Below are positions 16,893-26,368 of a stretch of DNA of 64,000 nt, piece after piece. Each line of letters starts with the position of its first letter. Position 1 is the stretch's first letter. Under the pieces are notes generated by a model. The model was not told where the DNA came from. It saw only the letters and a list, made by a program, of their open reading frames with translations, and made no database searches. The DNA comes from Soonwooa sp. (GTDB taxonomy: Bacteria; Bacteroidota; Bacteroidia; Flavobacteriales; Weeksellaceae). The position numbers and the translations under genes are program-made. The stretch lies in the NCBI RefSeq assembly GCF_030151385.1, contig NZ_JASLDS010000026.1, forward strand, positions 97,232 to 161,231, written 5' to 3'.

Positions 16893-17840
16893 ATGGCAAT
16901 ATTCGTATATGCAGAAAATATAAATGGCGTTTACAAGAAAGCAGCTTTCGAAGCAGTTTCTTACGCTAGAGCAATTGCTACACAAGCTGGTGATACAGTT
17001 ACAGCAATCGCTATCAACCCAACAGATTCTTCAGATTTATTATTCAAATATGGTGCAGAAGAAGTAATCCATATCGTAGATGGAGGTCTTAAGTCTTTTG
17101 GCGCAAAAGCTTATGCACAAGCAATTGCAGAAGTATTCACAGGAGATATCATCGTATTCCCACATACAACAGATGCTTCATCAATCGCGCCAATGCTATC
17201 TATTATCAAAGGATCTTCTTTAATTACCAATGTAATTGCAGCCCCAGATTCACTTTCTCCTTTCGAAGTGAAGAGAAAAGCTTTCTCAGGAAAAGGTTAT
17301 ATGCATGCAAAAGCAGACGCGAAAAATGTAATCCTTACAGTATCTCAAAATGCTTTCGGTGTTAAAGAGAATCAAACTGAAGGTAGAGAAATCATCAAAG
17401 AACTTAGCATCGCAAACGAAGATACAAAAGTGGTTAGCCACGAGCAATCTTCTGGTAAGCTAGACCTTAAAGAAGCCGAAATCGTTGTTTCTGCAGGTCG
17501 TGGTCTTAAAGGTCCAGAAAACTGGGGAATGATCGAAGATTTGGCAAACGTACTAGGTGCTGCAACAGCGTCATCTAAGCCAGTTGCTGACATCGGTTGG
17601 AGACCTCATTCTGAGCACGTGGGACAGACTGGTAAAGCGATTTCGCCTAACTTATACATCGCAATTGGTATTTCTGGAGCAATCCAACACCTTGCGGGCG
17701 TTAACGGTTCCAAAACAATTGTTGTTATCAACAACGATCCAGAAGCGCCGTTCTTCAAGTCTGCAGATTATGGTGTAGTTGGTGACGCATTCCAAGTTGT
17801 ACCTGCTTTAACAGAAAAATTAAAAGCCTTCAAATCTTAA
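16893..17840 (+). CDS. etfA: Electron transfer flavoprotein subunit alpha
   Basis: EtfA (315 residues) has an N-terminal domain and the C-terminal FAD domain. The FAD domain shows [34 protein letters not shown] and [16 protein letters not shown], the canonical FAD-binding stretch. It partners EtfB. The 120-bp gap to etfB holds AT-rich GATTTGAAAT-type short repeats but no clear terminator, so co-transcription is likely. A terminator follows at 17861. Confidence 0.95.
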   Translation: MAIFVYAENINGVYKKAAFEAVSYARAIATQAGDTVTAIAINPTDSSDLLFKYGAEEVIHIVDGGLKSFGAKAYAQAIAEVFTGDIIVFPHTTDASSIAPMLSIIKGSSLITNVIAAPDSLSPFEVKRKAFSGKGYMHAKADAKNVILTVSQNAFGVKENQTEGREIIKELSIANEDTKVVSHEQSSGKLDLKEAEIVVSAGRGLKGPENWGMIEDLANVLGAATASSKPVADIGWRPHSEHVGQTGKAISPNLYIAIGISGAIQHLAGVNGSKTIVVINNDPEAPFFKSADYGVVGDAFQVVPALTEKLKAFKS

Positions 17841-17860
17841 CCGATTTTTAGACTCGATAT

Positions 17861-17889
17861 AAAGCCTGAGAATCTTCTCGGGCTTTTTT
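17861..17889 (+). terminator. Terminator of etfBA
   Basis: A 12-bp stem (AAAGCCTGAGAA / TTCTCGGGCTTT, one mismatch), a 2-base loop and a T run. Confidence 0.85.
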
Positions 17890-17893
17890 ATTT

Positions 17894-17991
17894 GGGCGCC
17901 ATTTCCGCCTTCCGTTCCCACTCTTTTTTTGCCAACCCTTTTAGGCCAAGCAAAAAAAAGGAGTTCCACTCAAGTCGGGGCGCAACAGGGG
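17894..17991. repeat. Dispersed palindromic element between etfA and the nuclease gene
   Basis: This G/C-rich block is unlike its surroundings. It is bounded by GGGCGCC and GGGGCGCAACAGGGG and has an internal hairpin CTTTTTTTGC / GCAAAAAAA. It has the look of an intergenic repeat family. No other copy is present in the window, so this is judged by form only. Confidence 0.45.
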
Positions 17992-18103
17992 ATAATTAGG
18001 AAATGCCAAATTCACAAAATTTAGGATTTTTCAAGCATAGACAATTACAAATCAATTAATTATACTTGTTAGAAAAACAAAGCCTTGAATACCTAAAAAA
18101 CTT

Positions 18104-18111
18104 TATATTTG
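18104..18111 (+). promoter_or_regulatory. Promoter abutting the nuclease start codon
   Basis: TATATTTG with a TTG at 18083 (18 bp apart) forms a good flavobacterial promoter. The -7 box ends 4 bp before the ATG, so transcripts would start at or next to the initiation codon. Confidence 0.6.
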
Positions 18112-18115
18112 CTAG

Positions 18116-18724
18116 ATGGATTATAAAAGACTTATCATCAGAGGAATTTCCTATAGCCAGACACAATCTGGTGCTTATGCATTACTTTTGGAACATGAAG
18201 AGACAGGTGTCAAGTTGCCTGTGGTTATTGGTAATTTCGAAGCACAATCCATATCTCTTGGTTTAGAAAAAGACATACAACCTCCTAGACCATTAACCCA
18301 TGATTTGTTTACAAGCTTTGTAAAGTCTACGCAGTACAAGCTTGGTTCTGTTGTCATCTATCAAATTTTAGATGGCGTTTTCTTCTCGAATTTGGTGTTT
18401 ATTAATAACATTTCGGACGAAGAGTTAATCTTGGATGCGCGTACATCAGACGCTGTTGCGATGGCTGTACGATTTGATGCACCAATTTTCACAACCGAGC
18501 AAGTCCTTAGCGAAGCAGGTATTCTTTTAGAAATTAGCGAACCCGAAGAATTTTCTGCGGAAGTGCAAGAAGAAAAAGAAGAACAAACCGAAACCAATAA
18601 TCTATCCAGTTTGTCATCACAAGACTTATCACAACTCTTGGACGATGCTGTTAAAGAAGAAGATTTTGACACCGCTTTAAAGATTCAAGAAGAAATCAAA
18701 AAGCGTAACCGAAAAATTGAATAA
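18116..18724 (+). CDS. Bifunctional nuclease family protein (DUF151 plus UVR motif)
   Basis: A 202-residue protein with an N-terminal DUF151/BFN domain (GAYALLLEHEETGVKLPVVIG, then DARTSDAVAMAVRFDAPIF). The C-terminal motif DLSQLLDDAVKEEDFDTALKIQEEI resembles the UvrB/UvrC interaction motif. Plant BFN proteins of this family degrade DNA and RNA; the bacterial role is not established. A 22-bp gap to the MFS gene suggests an operon. Confidence 0.88.
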   Translation: MDYKRLIIRGISYSQTQSGAYALLLEHEETGVKLPVVIGNFEAQSISLGLEKDIQPPRPLTHDLFTSFVKSTQYKLGSVVIYQILDGVFFSNLVFINNISDEELILDARTSDAVAMAVRFDAPIFTTEQVLSEAGILLEISEPEEFSAEVQEEKEEQTETNNLSSLSSQDLSQLLDDAVKEEDFDTALKIQEEIKKRNRKIE

Positions 18725-18745
18725 TTCTATTTACTTTCAACTACT

Positions 18746-20080
18746 ATGAACATAAAATTACGTTTAACCATCATGAACTTTTTAGAGTTCGCTGTGTGGG
18801 GTGCTTACCTGACCTCAATGGGGAATTATCTTGGTTCTGTCGGTTTAGGTCCTAAAATAGGACTTTTTTACGCTATGCAAGGGATTGTTTCAATCTTTAT
18901 GCCTGCGATTATGGGGATTATTGCTGACCGTTGGATTCCTGTTCAAAAATTATTAGGGATTAATCACCTCTTGGCAGCAATCTTCATCATCAGTGCCGGA
19001 TATTACGGACAATCAGCAGGTGCTAATGTTGATTTTACAACGATTTTTACCTTGTATTCTTTAAGTGTTGCCTTTTTTATGCCGACAATTGCATTGTCGA
19101 ATTCCACGGCTTACACCATTCTGAAACAAAATAATCTCAATACGATTAAGGCTTTCCCACCGATTAGAACATTCGGTACTGTTGGTTTTATCGTTGCAAT
19201 GCTTTTTGTGAATTTCTTCGGTGTCGAAAACGGAAGCTACACTTTCAATTTCTCGGGAGACCCTAGTTTCAAAAGTTTTCAGTCAGACTACAATCAGTTT
19301 TATGTTTCTGGAGTTTTAGGAATTTTGTTATTCTTATATAGTTTCACACTACCGAATTGCGCTGTCGACAAATCCGTTGAAAAGAAATCGATGAGTGATG
19401 CATTAGGTTTAAAAGCTTTCTCATTATTCAAGGATAAGAAAATGGCAATTTTCTTTATTTTCTCAATGTTATTGGGCGTTTCGTTGCAAATTACAAATGG
19501 ATATGCAAATCCATTTATTACAACATTTAAAGAAATCCCAGAATACGCAAATACTTGGGGAGCACACAATGCAAATGCTTTGATATCTTTATCACAAGTT
19601 TCTGAAACGCTTTGTATTCTTTTGATTCCATTTTTCCTAAGAAGATTTGGTATCAAAACAGTAATGCTAATGGCAATGACAGCTTGGGTTTTACGTTTTG
19701 GCTTGTTTGGTCTAGGGAATCCAGGATCGGGCGTTTGGATGTTTGTTATTTCGATGATTGTGTACGGTATTGCATTTGACTTTTTCAATGTATCAGGTTC
19801 ACTTTATGTTGATAATGAAACCAACAAAGAAATTCGTTCGTCTGCACAAGGTGTATTTATGATGATGACCAATGGTTTTGGTGCAACAATAGGTATGCTT
19901 GGTGCTCAAGAAATTGTAAATCATTTTGTGTTTAGCAAAACAGATCTTTTAGAACAATTGGATGGTTGGAAAACATCGTGGTACATCTTTGCATCTTATG
20001 CGTTGGTAGTAACAGTGTTGTTTGCTTTGATTTTTAAACACAAGCACAAACCAGAAGATACAAGTAATATTTCTCATTAA
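18746..20080 (+). CDS. MFS nucleoside transporter, NupG/XapB type
   Basis: A 444-residue inner-membrane carrier with about 12 hydrophobic helices. The N-terminus (LTIMNFLEFAVWGAYLTSMG) and MGIIADRWIPVQKLL are characteristic of the nucleoside:H+ symporter family, as is FDFFNVSGSLYVDNET in the second half. Probable substrates are nucleosides, which fits a salvage role with udk elsewhere in the window, although the two are not linked. A terminator follows. Confidence 0.85.
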   Translation: MNIKLRLTIMNFLEFAVWGAYLTSMGNYLGSVGLGPKIGLFYAMQGIVSIFMPAIMGIIADRWIPVQKLLGINHLLAAIFIISAGYYGQSAGANVDFTTIFTLYSLSVAFFMPTIALSNSTAYTILKQNNLNTIKAFPPIRTFGTVGFIVAMLFVNFFGVENGSYTFNFSGDPSFKSFQSDYNQFYVSGVLGILLFLYSFTLPNCAVDKSVEKKSMSDALGLKAFSLFKDKKMAIFFIFSMLLGVSLQITNGYANPFITTFKEIPEYANTWGAHNANALISLSQVSETLCILLIPFFLRRFGIKTVMLMAMTAWVLRFGLFGLGNPGSGVWMFVISMIVYGIAFDFFNVSGSLYVDNETNKEIRSSAQGVFMMMTNGFGATIGMLGAQEIVNHFVFSKTDLLEQLDGWKTSWYIFASYALVVTVLFALIFKHKHKPEDTSNISH

Positions 20081-20102
20081 GAGAGAATATTTAACTTATA
20101 TA

Positions 20103-20137
20103 AAACTCCGAATGTCATTGGCTTCGGAGTTTTTTTA
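20103..20137 (+). terminator. Terminator of the nuclease-MFS unit
   Basis: A perfect 10-bp stem (AAACTCCGAA / TTCGGAGTTT) followed by seven T. Confidence 0.85.
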
Positions 20138-20167
20138 TTGTAAATTTGAATTTAAACTTTTATAGAA

Positions 20168-20506
20168 ATGAGTACAATTTTAGAACAAATAAAAAACGGA
20201 GAAACGAATTTCGATTTTAATAATGTTATCGCTGATATTGACAAACATTATGATTTCTTTCCAACCAAATTTACCAACGGTGACCAAATTAATATAGCCA
20301 ATCAAAATAATGGTTCGTGCAAGATTTTTTATTTTGCCAAAATGAATAATCTTAATAAAGAGCAGACTTTAGATTTGTTTGGAGATTACTATAAAAAAGA
20401 AGTATTACAAGATCCAGAGGGCAATGACCATCAAAATATTCGCAACTTTATGAAGTATGGTTGGGATGATGTGAAATTCGATGGTGAAGCTTTAGTCGAA
20501 AAATAA
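20168..20506 (+). CDS. HopJ-family protein
   Basis: A 112-residue soluble protein. The segments IDKHYDFFPTKFTNG, NQNNGSCKIFYFAKMNNLNKEQ, FGDYYKKEVL and DHQNIRNFMKYGWDDVKFDGEAL match the HopJ family. That name comes from a Pseudomonas type III effector candidate, but the family is widespread in bacteria without such a system. Its role is unknown, and nothing nearby suggests secretion. Confidence 0.88.
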   Translation: MSTILEQIKNGETNFDFNNVIADIDKHYDFFPTKFTNGDQINIANQNNGSCKIFYFAKMNNLNKEQTLDLFGDYYKKEVLQDPEGNDHQNIRNFMKYGWDDVKFDGEALVEK

Positions 20507-20558
20507 AGAAAAGTAAATTGGCTTAAATCTTGTTTCTAATGTCTTAAATATTAACATT

Positions 20559-20681
20559 ATGAAATCGAGATTACTTAGAACACTTCTGACTATTTTGGCA
20601 CCAATCGTGATTGATTATGTTGTTAAAAAAGTTACCAAGAAGAAAACGCAACCGACCGATAAAGAGTTGCAACAATCTTAA
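20559..20681 (+). CDS. Small 40-residue basic protein
   Basis: MKSRLLRTLLTILAPIVIDY begins a 40-residue protein with one short hydrophobic stretch (residues 8-22) and a Lys-rich tail. It sits directly before a strong terminator and 53 bp after the HopJ gene. Its composition (amphipathic, membrane-seeking, basic) and complete gene context argue for a real small gene. No function is known. Confidence 0.65.
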   Translation: MKSRLLRTLLTILAPIVIDYVVKKVTKKKTQPTDKELQQS

Positions 20682-20684
20682 CAT

Positions 20685-20718
20685 AAAAAAAGCTATTCGA
20701 AATCCGAATAGCTTTTTT
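20685..20718. terminator. Bidirectional terminator between convergent genes
   Basis: A 14-bp stem (AAAAAAGCTATTCG / CGAATAGCTTTTTT). It serves the small gene on the plus strand and the porin gene on the minus strand. Confidence 0.88.
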
Positions 20719-20736
20719 GTTATGTTTAAGTTTGGT

Positions 20737-22167
20737 TTAGAATTTCCAACCCAATGTAAATACCAAATTGTTCATTTGATTTTTAACTTTCGAAACTGCA
20801 TAAGCAGGAGAGTTAACATCAAAGTTATTACTGTAATAGCCTGTACCATTAGCTGCTGATCCATATAGGAATGGATTGTTATATTCCGAAGATACATTTT
20901 GATAAGCAGCATCTATATAAAATGCTTTGAAATCATAACCTAGACCAACTCCCAATGTATTTCTTTTAGAAAGCATAAGGTTAGAGTAGTTGCTATCTTG
21001 CATTGCACCTGCATCATTATAACTCAACAACATCATATTGTTAAACGGATTGTTCGCAAAGGCATAACCAGCTCTTAGACGGAAACCTTCGTAACGGTAT
21101 TCTGCACCCAATCTAACTTCGGATGAGTTATTATAATTTTGGTTATAAAAAGCATTTAAGTCTGTATTAACTGCACTTGTTGTTGTGTATTTTGGCTTGC
21201 TAAGTCCTTGGATATAATCCACGTTGAAAGCAAAATTTTTGCTTGGTACAAAAGCAGCACTCAAAGTCGCTTTAAATGGCGTTCTCAAATCTCTAGATTC
21301 CGAAAAATCTGACGAATTAATGTAACCATCATTAGCCGTACCATATTCTCTGAAAACGCGATCGATATTCCACCAAGTTGGTGTTTCGATTGCAGCGCCC
21401 AAACGGAATTGATTACTAATTTTACCAATAATACCAAAATTAGCTGAGAAACCTTTTGCTTGTTCTAGATATGGCGTGTATTGTTTTTCAAAAGAGTCGG
21501 TCACATTGTTCGCATCCAAATGAAAGAACGAATAATCATCCTGAGAATAACTAATATTACTCATATTAACACCAGCTCCTAGATAGATTTTGTTATCATA
21601 GTTGGCACCAATTGTAAAATTAGTTTTGTCTGACCTACCATCTCTATTGTAGACATGACCTTGATAAGATAGATTACCAACTAAAGGATTGTTGTTAGCA
21701 TCGATCAAATCTTTCTGAATAACAATATTGCTATTACCAGGTGTGCCAATTGCTTCATTCAAAAATGATGAATTGTAGCTTACACCGACATTAACAAATT
21801 TCCATTTAGAATTAAGATTGCTCAAGTCAAATGAAATAATAGCCGATGCGTTTCCTAAGTCTGTTTTATTAGTGGTGTTCGATGCCGATTTGCCAGCAAT
21901 TGTACTTGTATTTTTGTTAGAGAAAGTCGAAAGACTCAAACTAAGGTCACTCGCAATATTAACACCTAAACCAGCTGGGTTGGTACTAACACTCGATATA
22001 TCTCCTCCAAGTGCACCCATCGATCCAGCCATACCAACATATTTTGCAGTTCCATTGATGCTGTTGTTGTTATAGACATCAGTCGTATTTCTAATTTCTG
22101 ATATATCTTGCGCTTGTAGATAGAAAGCAGCAGGTAAAGTCAGTATCAGTAATGTTCTTTTTAACAT
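20737..22167 (-). CDS. OMPP1/FadL/TodX-family outer-membrane protein
   Basis: A 476-residue beta-barrel with a signal peptide ending FYLQA. The plug-like N-terminal motif GMAGSMGALGGDISSVSTNPAGLG (read in two parts: residues about 46-56 and 57-70) identifies the FadL/OMPP1 family. Alternating hydrophobic strands follow, and the protein ends in an aromatic residue (LGWKF) as outer-membrane barrels do. Family members import hydrophobic compounds such as long-chain fatty acids. That would fit the beta-oxidation genes here, but substrate specificity is only inferred. It lies 53 bp downstream of the Gly/Tyr-rich lipoprotein gene and is probably co-transcribed. Confidence 0.87.
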   Translation of the reverse strand: MLKRTLLILTLPAAFYLQAQDISEIRNTTDVYNNNSINGTAKYVGMAGSMGALGGDISSVSTNPAGLGVNIASDLSLSLSTFSNKNTSTIAGKSASNTTNKTDLGNASAIISFDLSNLNSKWKFVNVGVSYNSSFLNEAIGTPGNSNIVIQKDLIDANNNPLVGNLSYQGHVYNRDGRSDKTNFTIGANYDNKIYLGAGVNMSNISYSQDDYSFFHLDANNVTDSFEKQYTPYLEQAKGFSANFGIIGKISNQFRLGAAIETPTWWNIDRVFREYGTANDGYINSSDFSESRDLRTPFKATLSAAFVPSKNFAFNVDYIQGLSKPKYTTTSAVNTDLNAFYNQNYNNSSEVRLGAEYRYEGFRLRAGYAFANNPFNNMMLLSYNDAGAMQDSNYSNLMLSKRNTLGVGLGYDFKAFYIDAAYQNVSSEYNNPFLYGSAANGTGYYSNNFDVNSPAYAVSKVKNQMNNLVFTLGWKF

Positions 22168-22220
22168 ATTAAAGTTCTTTGTATAAAGACTATTTTTTTG
22201 AATTTATAATTTTAAATAGA

Positions 22221-23264
22221 TTAACGGCCACCAGATCTCATGCCGCCTCCGCCACCAGAGCGCATTCCTCCGCCAGTGCTGCCACCCATACTGCCTCCGC
22301 CAGATCGCATACCACCTCCAGAGTTGAATCCACCACTGTTAGAGCTACCACTACGGAAACCACCAGAGTTTTGCATAGGACTAGTATTTCTCATACCACC
22401 GTCATTTCTCATGCCTCCACTATTTTGGAATCCTCCATTGTTAGAGCGAATGCTACCAGTATTGTTACCTTGATTTTGATAGCCTTGTGGATTTCTGAAA
22501 CCTCCAGTATTATTTGGATTTCTACTTCCTCCGTTATTATTAATCATTCCTTGGTTACGGCTACCTCCATTAGAGTTTCTGATTCCAGAATTGTCATAGT
22601 TGCTAATATTTCTAGCACTAGTTTCTCTTAACATTCCAGATAATCGATTACCATTGGTGTTTCTTGTTCCTCTTGGTACATAGTAAGATGATCCATAATA
22701 TGGATAATATCCGCCACCATACCCGTAATAAGAGTAAGGAGAGTAGTAGTTGCCCCAATAGCCACCATATCCGTATCCATAACCCCAATAAGGATTATAG
22801 AAACTATTATAGTACCAAGGGCTTCCCCAACCCCAGTTAAATCCTACGTTCCAACCGAATCCCCAGTTAGATCCGTAGTAAGGAGCACCCCAACCATAAT
22901 AGCTAGGTCCCCATCCCCAATTGTTATTGGTTATGTAAGTGTCAGTTCCTGTATAATTTCCCCAATCAGAATCATAAGTACCATATCTTCCATTACTAAG
23001 TTGTTGATTTTTCATATTTTGTTCAACAAGACCAGTGTCAGAAGAACTGTAATCATAATATTGATCAACTTGGTTACCATAGTTTCCAGAATATCCTTGT
23101 GGAAGGCTATCTCTATTAGGGTCATAATATACACCATCAGTTTCGGAATAGCCTCCAGTGTACACAACACAAGAAGTTAGCAAGAAGCTGCTGGAAATCA
23201 TTATTAAGGCTTTTGACTTAATAAGATTAAAAATGTTATAATTGTTAAAAGTTTTCATTTTCAA
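22221..23264 (-). CDS. Gly/Tyr/Asn-rich low-complexity lipoprotein
   Basis: A 347-residue protein with an N-terminal hydrophobic segment and lipobox LTSC near residue 32. The middle (about 110-195) is dominated by Tyr, Trp and Gly (for example WGYGYGYGGYWGNYY). The C-terminal part (about 215-347) is an Asn/Gly/Ser/Arg repeat region ending in GGGMRSGGG units. It is low-complexity throughout. No enzyme motif is present and no named family is assigned. A second ATG two codons in (23258) is an alternative start. It is followed by the FadL-like gene. Confidence 0.75.
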   Translation of the reverse strand: MKMKTFNNYNIFNLIKSKALIMISSSFLLTSCVVYTGGYSETDGVYYDPNRDSLPQGYSGNYGNQVDQYYDYSSSDTGLVEQNMKNQQLSNGRYGTYDSDWGNYTGTDTYITNNNWGWGPSYYGWGAPYYGSNWGFGWNVGFNWGWGSPWYYNSFYNPYWGYGYGYGGYWGNYYSPYSYYGYGGGYYPYYGSSYYVPRGTRNTNGNRLSGMLRETSARNISNYDNSGIRNSNGGSRNQGMINNNGGSRNPNNTGGFRNPQGYQNQGNNTGSIRSNNGGFQNSGGMRNDGGMRNTSPMQNSGGFRSGSSNSGGFNSGGGMRSGGGSMGGSTGGGMRSGGGGGMRSGGR

Positions 23265-23281
23265 CAGAGTATTAAGTTTAT

Positions 23282-23289
23282 TATATTTG
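23282..23289 (+). promoter_or_regulatory. Probable proS promoter
   Basis: TATATTTG on the plus strand, 114 bp before the proS ATG, in the divergent gap with the low-complexity lipoprotein gene. Confidence 0.4.
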
Positions 23290-23403
23290 CATTTCTTTAT
23301 ACCAATTTTGTACCAAAAAGTACGATAAATAGGACAGTAAAATTACTGTTTTTATTTTAGATTAGGAAAATAAAGAAAAGTTAAAAGAAATATTTAAAAA
23401 ATT

Positions 23404-24879
23404 ATGGCAAAGTTAACAACAAGGGCAGAAGACTACAGCAAATGGTACAACGAATTGGTTGTAAAAGCTGACTTAGCAGAAAACTCTGGCGTGCGTGGCT
23501 GTATGGTTATCAAGCCTTACGGATACGCTATCTGGGAAAAAATGCGCGACGAGATGGATCGCAAATTCAAAGAAACAGGACACGTTAATGCTTATTTCCC
23601 CTTGTTTGTCCCGAAAAGCTTGTTCGAAGCTGAAGAAAAAAACGCAGAAGGTTTTGCCAAAGAATGTGCAGTTGTAACGCATTATCGTCTTAAAAATGAT
23701 CCAGACAATCCAGGAAAACTAATCGTAGATCCGAATGCTAAATTGGAAGAAGAGCTTATTGTTCGCCCAACTTCGGAAGCAATTATTTGGAACACTTATA
23801 AAAGTTGGATTCAATCTTATAGAGATTTACCAATCCTTATCAACCAATGGGCTAATGTTGTACGTTGGGAGATGAGAACACGTCTTTTCTTAAGAACAGC
23901 AGAATTCCTTTGGCAGGAAGGACATACGGCGCATGCAACAGAAACTGAAGCGGTAGAAGAAGCAACTAAAATGAATGCTGTGTATGCTGATTTCGCAGAA
24001 AACTTCATGGCGATTCCAGTTATCCAAGGGGTTAAAACGCCATCGGAACGTTTTGCTGGAGCTGTAGAAACTTACTGTATTGAAGCATTAATGCAAGACG
24101 GAAAAGCATTACAAGCAGGAACGTCTCACTTTTTAGGACAGAATTTCGCTAAAGCTTTTGATGTTAAATTTACCAATAAAGAAGGGAAAATTGAACATGC
24201 TTGGGCAACATCTTGGGGAACTTCAACAAGATTAATGGGTGCTTTAATTATGACGCATTCGGATGATTTTGGTTTGGTATTACCTCCGAGTTTAGCACCA
24301 ATCCAAGTTGTTATTGTTCCTATTTTTAAAGGAGAAGAACAGTTGGAAGCTATCAGTAAAGTTGCTTTGGATATTCAAGATAAACTAAAAGCAAAAGGTA
24401 TCTCTGTTAAATTTGATAATGATACGCAAAACAAACCAGGTTGGAAATTTGCTGAATATGAATTAAAAGGTGTACCTGTAAGAGTTGCAATTGGTCCAAA
24501 AGATTTAGAAAACGGAACAGTAGAAATTGCGCGTAGAGATAATTTAACAAAAGAAGTACAAGCTATTGACAATGTCGATGTCTATATTGAAACTTTGTTG
24601 AAAACGATTCAGGAAGATATTTATAACAAAGCAAAAACATACAGAGATTCTCATATTACAAAAGTAGATTCTTATGAAGAATTTAAAAAAGTCTTAGAAG
24701 AGAAAGGTGGTTTTGTTGCTGCACACTGGGACGGAACTGAAGAAGAAGAAGCTCAAATTAAAGAAGAAACCAAAGCAACCATTAGATGTATTCCTTTAGA
24801 AAACGAAATGGAAGAGGGAGTGTCTTTAATTACGGGTAAAGCATCAAAACAACGTGTTCTATTTGCGAAAGCATATTAA
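23404..24879 (+). CDS. proS: Prolyl-tRNA synthetase (archaeal/eukaryotic type)
   Basis: Class II synthetase of 491 residues that charges tRNA-Pro. Motif 2 lies in [20 protein letters not shown] with GHTAHAT; the anticodon-binding domain starts near residue 300 ([13 protein letters not shown]). The short length and the absence of an editing insertion place it in the archaeal/eukaryotic type found in Bacteroidota. The C-terminus ends RVLFAKAY, matching the zinc-domain-derived Tyr terminus of this group. Confidence 0.95.
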   Translation: MAKLTTRAEDYSKWYNELVVKADLAENSGVRGCMVIKPYGYAIWEKMRDEMDRKFKETGHVNAYFPLFVPKSLFEAEEKNAEGFAKECAVVTHYRLKNDPDNPGKLIVDPNAKLEEELIVRPTSEAIIWNTYKSWIQSYRDLPILINQWANVVRWEMRTRLFLRTAEFLWQEGHTAHATETEAVEEATKMNAVYADFAENFMAIPVIQGVKTPSERFAGAVETYCIEALMQDGKALQAGTSHFLGQNFAKAFDVKFTNKEGKIEHAWATSWGTSTRLMGALIMTHSDDFGLVLPPSLAPIQVVIVPIFKGEEQLEAISKVALDIQDKLKAKGISVKFDNDTQNKPGWKFAEYELKGVPVRVAIGPKDLENGTVEIARRDNLTKEVQAIDNVDVYIETLLKTIQEDIYNKAKTYRDSHITKVDSYEEFKKVLEEKGGFVAAHWDGTEEEEAQIKEETKATIRCIPLENEMEEGVSLITGKASKQRVLFAKAY

Positions 24880-24958
24880 AATTGATGATATTTTGAGAAA
24901 AAGTTAATTTTTGGTGTGGATTTTGATTACATTAGTACTATCAAAAAAATAAACACTT

Positions 24959-26299
24959 ATGGCAATTAACTTAATCGATCTTATCAAGGGTCAACTTACC
25001 CCTGAAATTGTATCACAAGTATCAACACATTTAGGTGAAAACAATTCGAATGTGTCCAATGCAATCAGCGCATTTTTACCTGCAATTGTAGGTGGTATGG
25101 CTAATAATTCGGGAGATGGAGGTATTTTCAACAGTTTGAAAAGTCTTGCATCTTCCGATTTTGTTTCACAGATGACCAGTGGTTCTGACAGTGTTGCTGC
25201 AACCATTAAGTCAGTCATTTCAACAATCTTTGGTAGCAAGACAGATACTGTTGTTAATACAGTTTCTAATTTTGCAGGTGTAAGTCCAGCTTCAGGTCAT
25301 CAACTATTAGACTTGGTTGGAGGTAGTACTTTTGGTTTTTTAGGTAAGTATATTTCTGATAACAACCTTGACCATAATGCATTTACAAATCTATTAAATG
25401 ATCAAAAAGGAATCGTTTCTAGTTTGTTACCAGCAGGTCTTAGTTTAGCAGGTTTAGGTCTTGGAGGTGCAGCAGCTGCGGCAAGCACAGCTACGCCAAC
25501 AGTAGAAGTTCCGAAGCCAGTTGTTAATACAGAAACTGAGTATGTTGAATCTGGTGCACATGTAACAAGAAGTGGCGATGTGCATACACCGACTTCTAAA
25601 CCAACACCAACACCACCTCCATCAAATAATAATGATAATGGTGGCGGAGGTTCAATCCTTAAGTGGTTACTTCCATTATTACTTTTGTTATTGGTAGGTT
25701 TCTTCTTATGGAAACAATGTGGCAAAAAAGCAGATACAGCACCAACAGGTACATCGGATAGTGCTTCTGTCCATACTGATACAGTAAGTACGGCGAGTCC
25801 GAGTGATACTGCGAAGGCTGCAACTGTGCCAGCACAAAGAGAAAGTGTTGTTGTGACATTGCCAAGCGGTAAAACACTTAACGCTTACAAAGGTGGTATC
25901 GAAGATCAAATTGTAACTTTCTTAAAATCTGATGAGTACAAAAATGATACTGAAGCGCAACTTAAAGACAAATGGTTTAATTTCGATAACTTAAACTTCG
26001 AATTTAATTCGACTAAGTTGACACCAGAATCTCAAGTTCAGTTAGATAATTTGAAAGCGATTCTTAAAGAATTCCCAGATGCTAACATCAAAGTAGGTGC
26101 TTACACTGACAAAAAAGGTGACGAAGCTGCTAACCTTAAACTTTCTCAAGAGCGTGCTTTAGCTGTTAAAACAGCTCTAGGTACACCGCAAGTTAAAGAA
26201 GCTGCTGGTTACGGTTCGCAATTCGCAACAGTTCCTGCAACTGCTTCTGACAAAGAAAGAGAAGCTGACAGAAAAACAGCGATTCGTTTCGTAAAATAA
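24959..26299 (+). CDS. DUF937 plus OmpA-domain membrane protein
   Basis: A 446-residue fusion. Residues 1-170 are a DUF937-type helical domain (NLIDLIKGQLTPEIVSQVST, AFLPAIVGGMANN). A Pro/Thr-rich linker follows, then one membrane helix (ILKWLLPLLLLLLVGFFLW, about 237-255), a Ser/Thr-rich spacer and a C-terminal OmpA-like peptidoglycan-binding domain (FEFNSTKLTPES, then GAYTDKKGDEAANLKLSQERA). DUF937 would face the cytoplasm and the OmpA domain the periplasm. Function is unknown; it may tether an inner-membrane assembly to the wall. Confidence 0.85.
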   Translation: MAINLIDLIKGQLTPEIVSQVSTHLGENNSNVSNAISAFLPAIVGGMANNSGDGGIFNSLKSLASSDFVSQMTSGSDSVAATIKSVISTIFGSKTDTVVNTVSNFAGVSPASGHQLLDLVGGSTFGFLGKYISDNNLDHNAFTNLLNDQKGIVSSLLPAGLSLAGLGLGGAAAAASTATPTVEVPKPVVNTETEYVESGAHVTRSGDVHTPTSKPTPTPPPSNNNDNGGGGSILKWLLPLLLLLLVGFFLWKQCGKKADTAPTGTSDSASVHTDTVSTASPSDTAKAATVPAQRESVVVTLPSGKTLNAYKGGIEDQIVTFLKSDEYKNDTEAQLKDKWFNFDNLNFEFNSTKLTPESQVQLDNLKAILKEFPDANIKVGAYTDKKGDEAANLKLSQERALAVKTALGTPQVKEAAGYGSQFATVPATASDKEREADRKTAIRFVK

Positions 26300-26319
26300 T
26301 ATAGATCCATATTTTAAAG

Positions 26320-26348
26320 AAAGCTGCTCAATTGAGCAGCTTTTTTTT
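26320..26348 (+). terminator. Terminator after the DUF937-OmpA gene
   Basis: The perfect 24-bp palindrome at 26320-26343 (AAAGCTGCTCAA and its complement) is followed by a T run. Confidence 0.85.
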
Positions 26349-26368
26349 GTGGTAATGAATTAATTATG

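Noticed and set aside
20168..20506. Type III secretion effector
   Set aside because: The HopJ family name is historical. No secretion genes are present, and the family occurs in bacteria without such systems.
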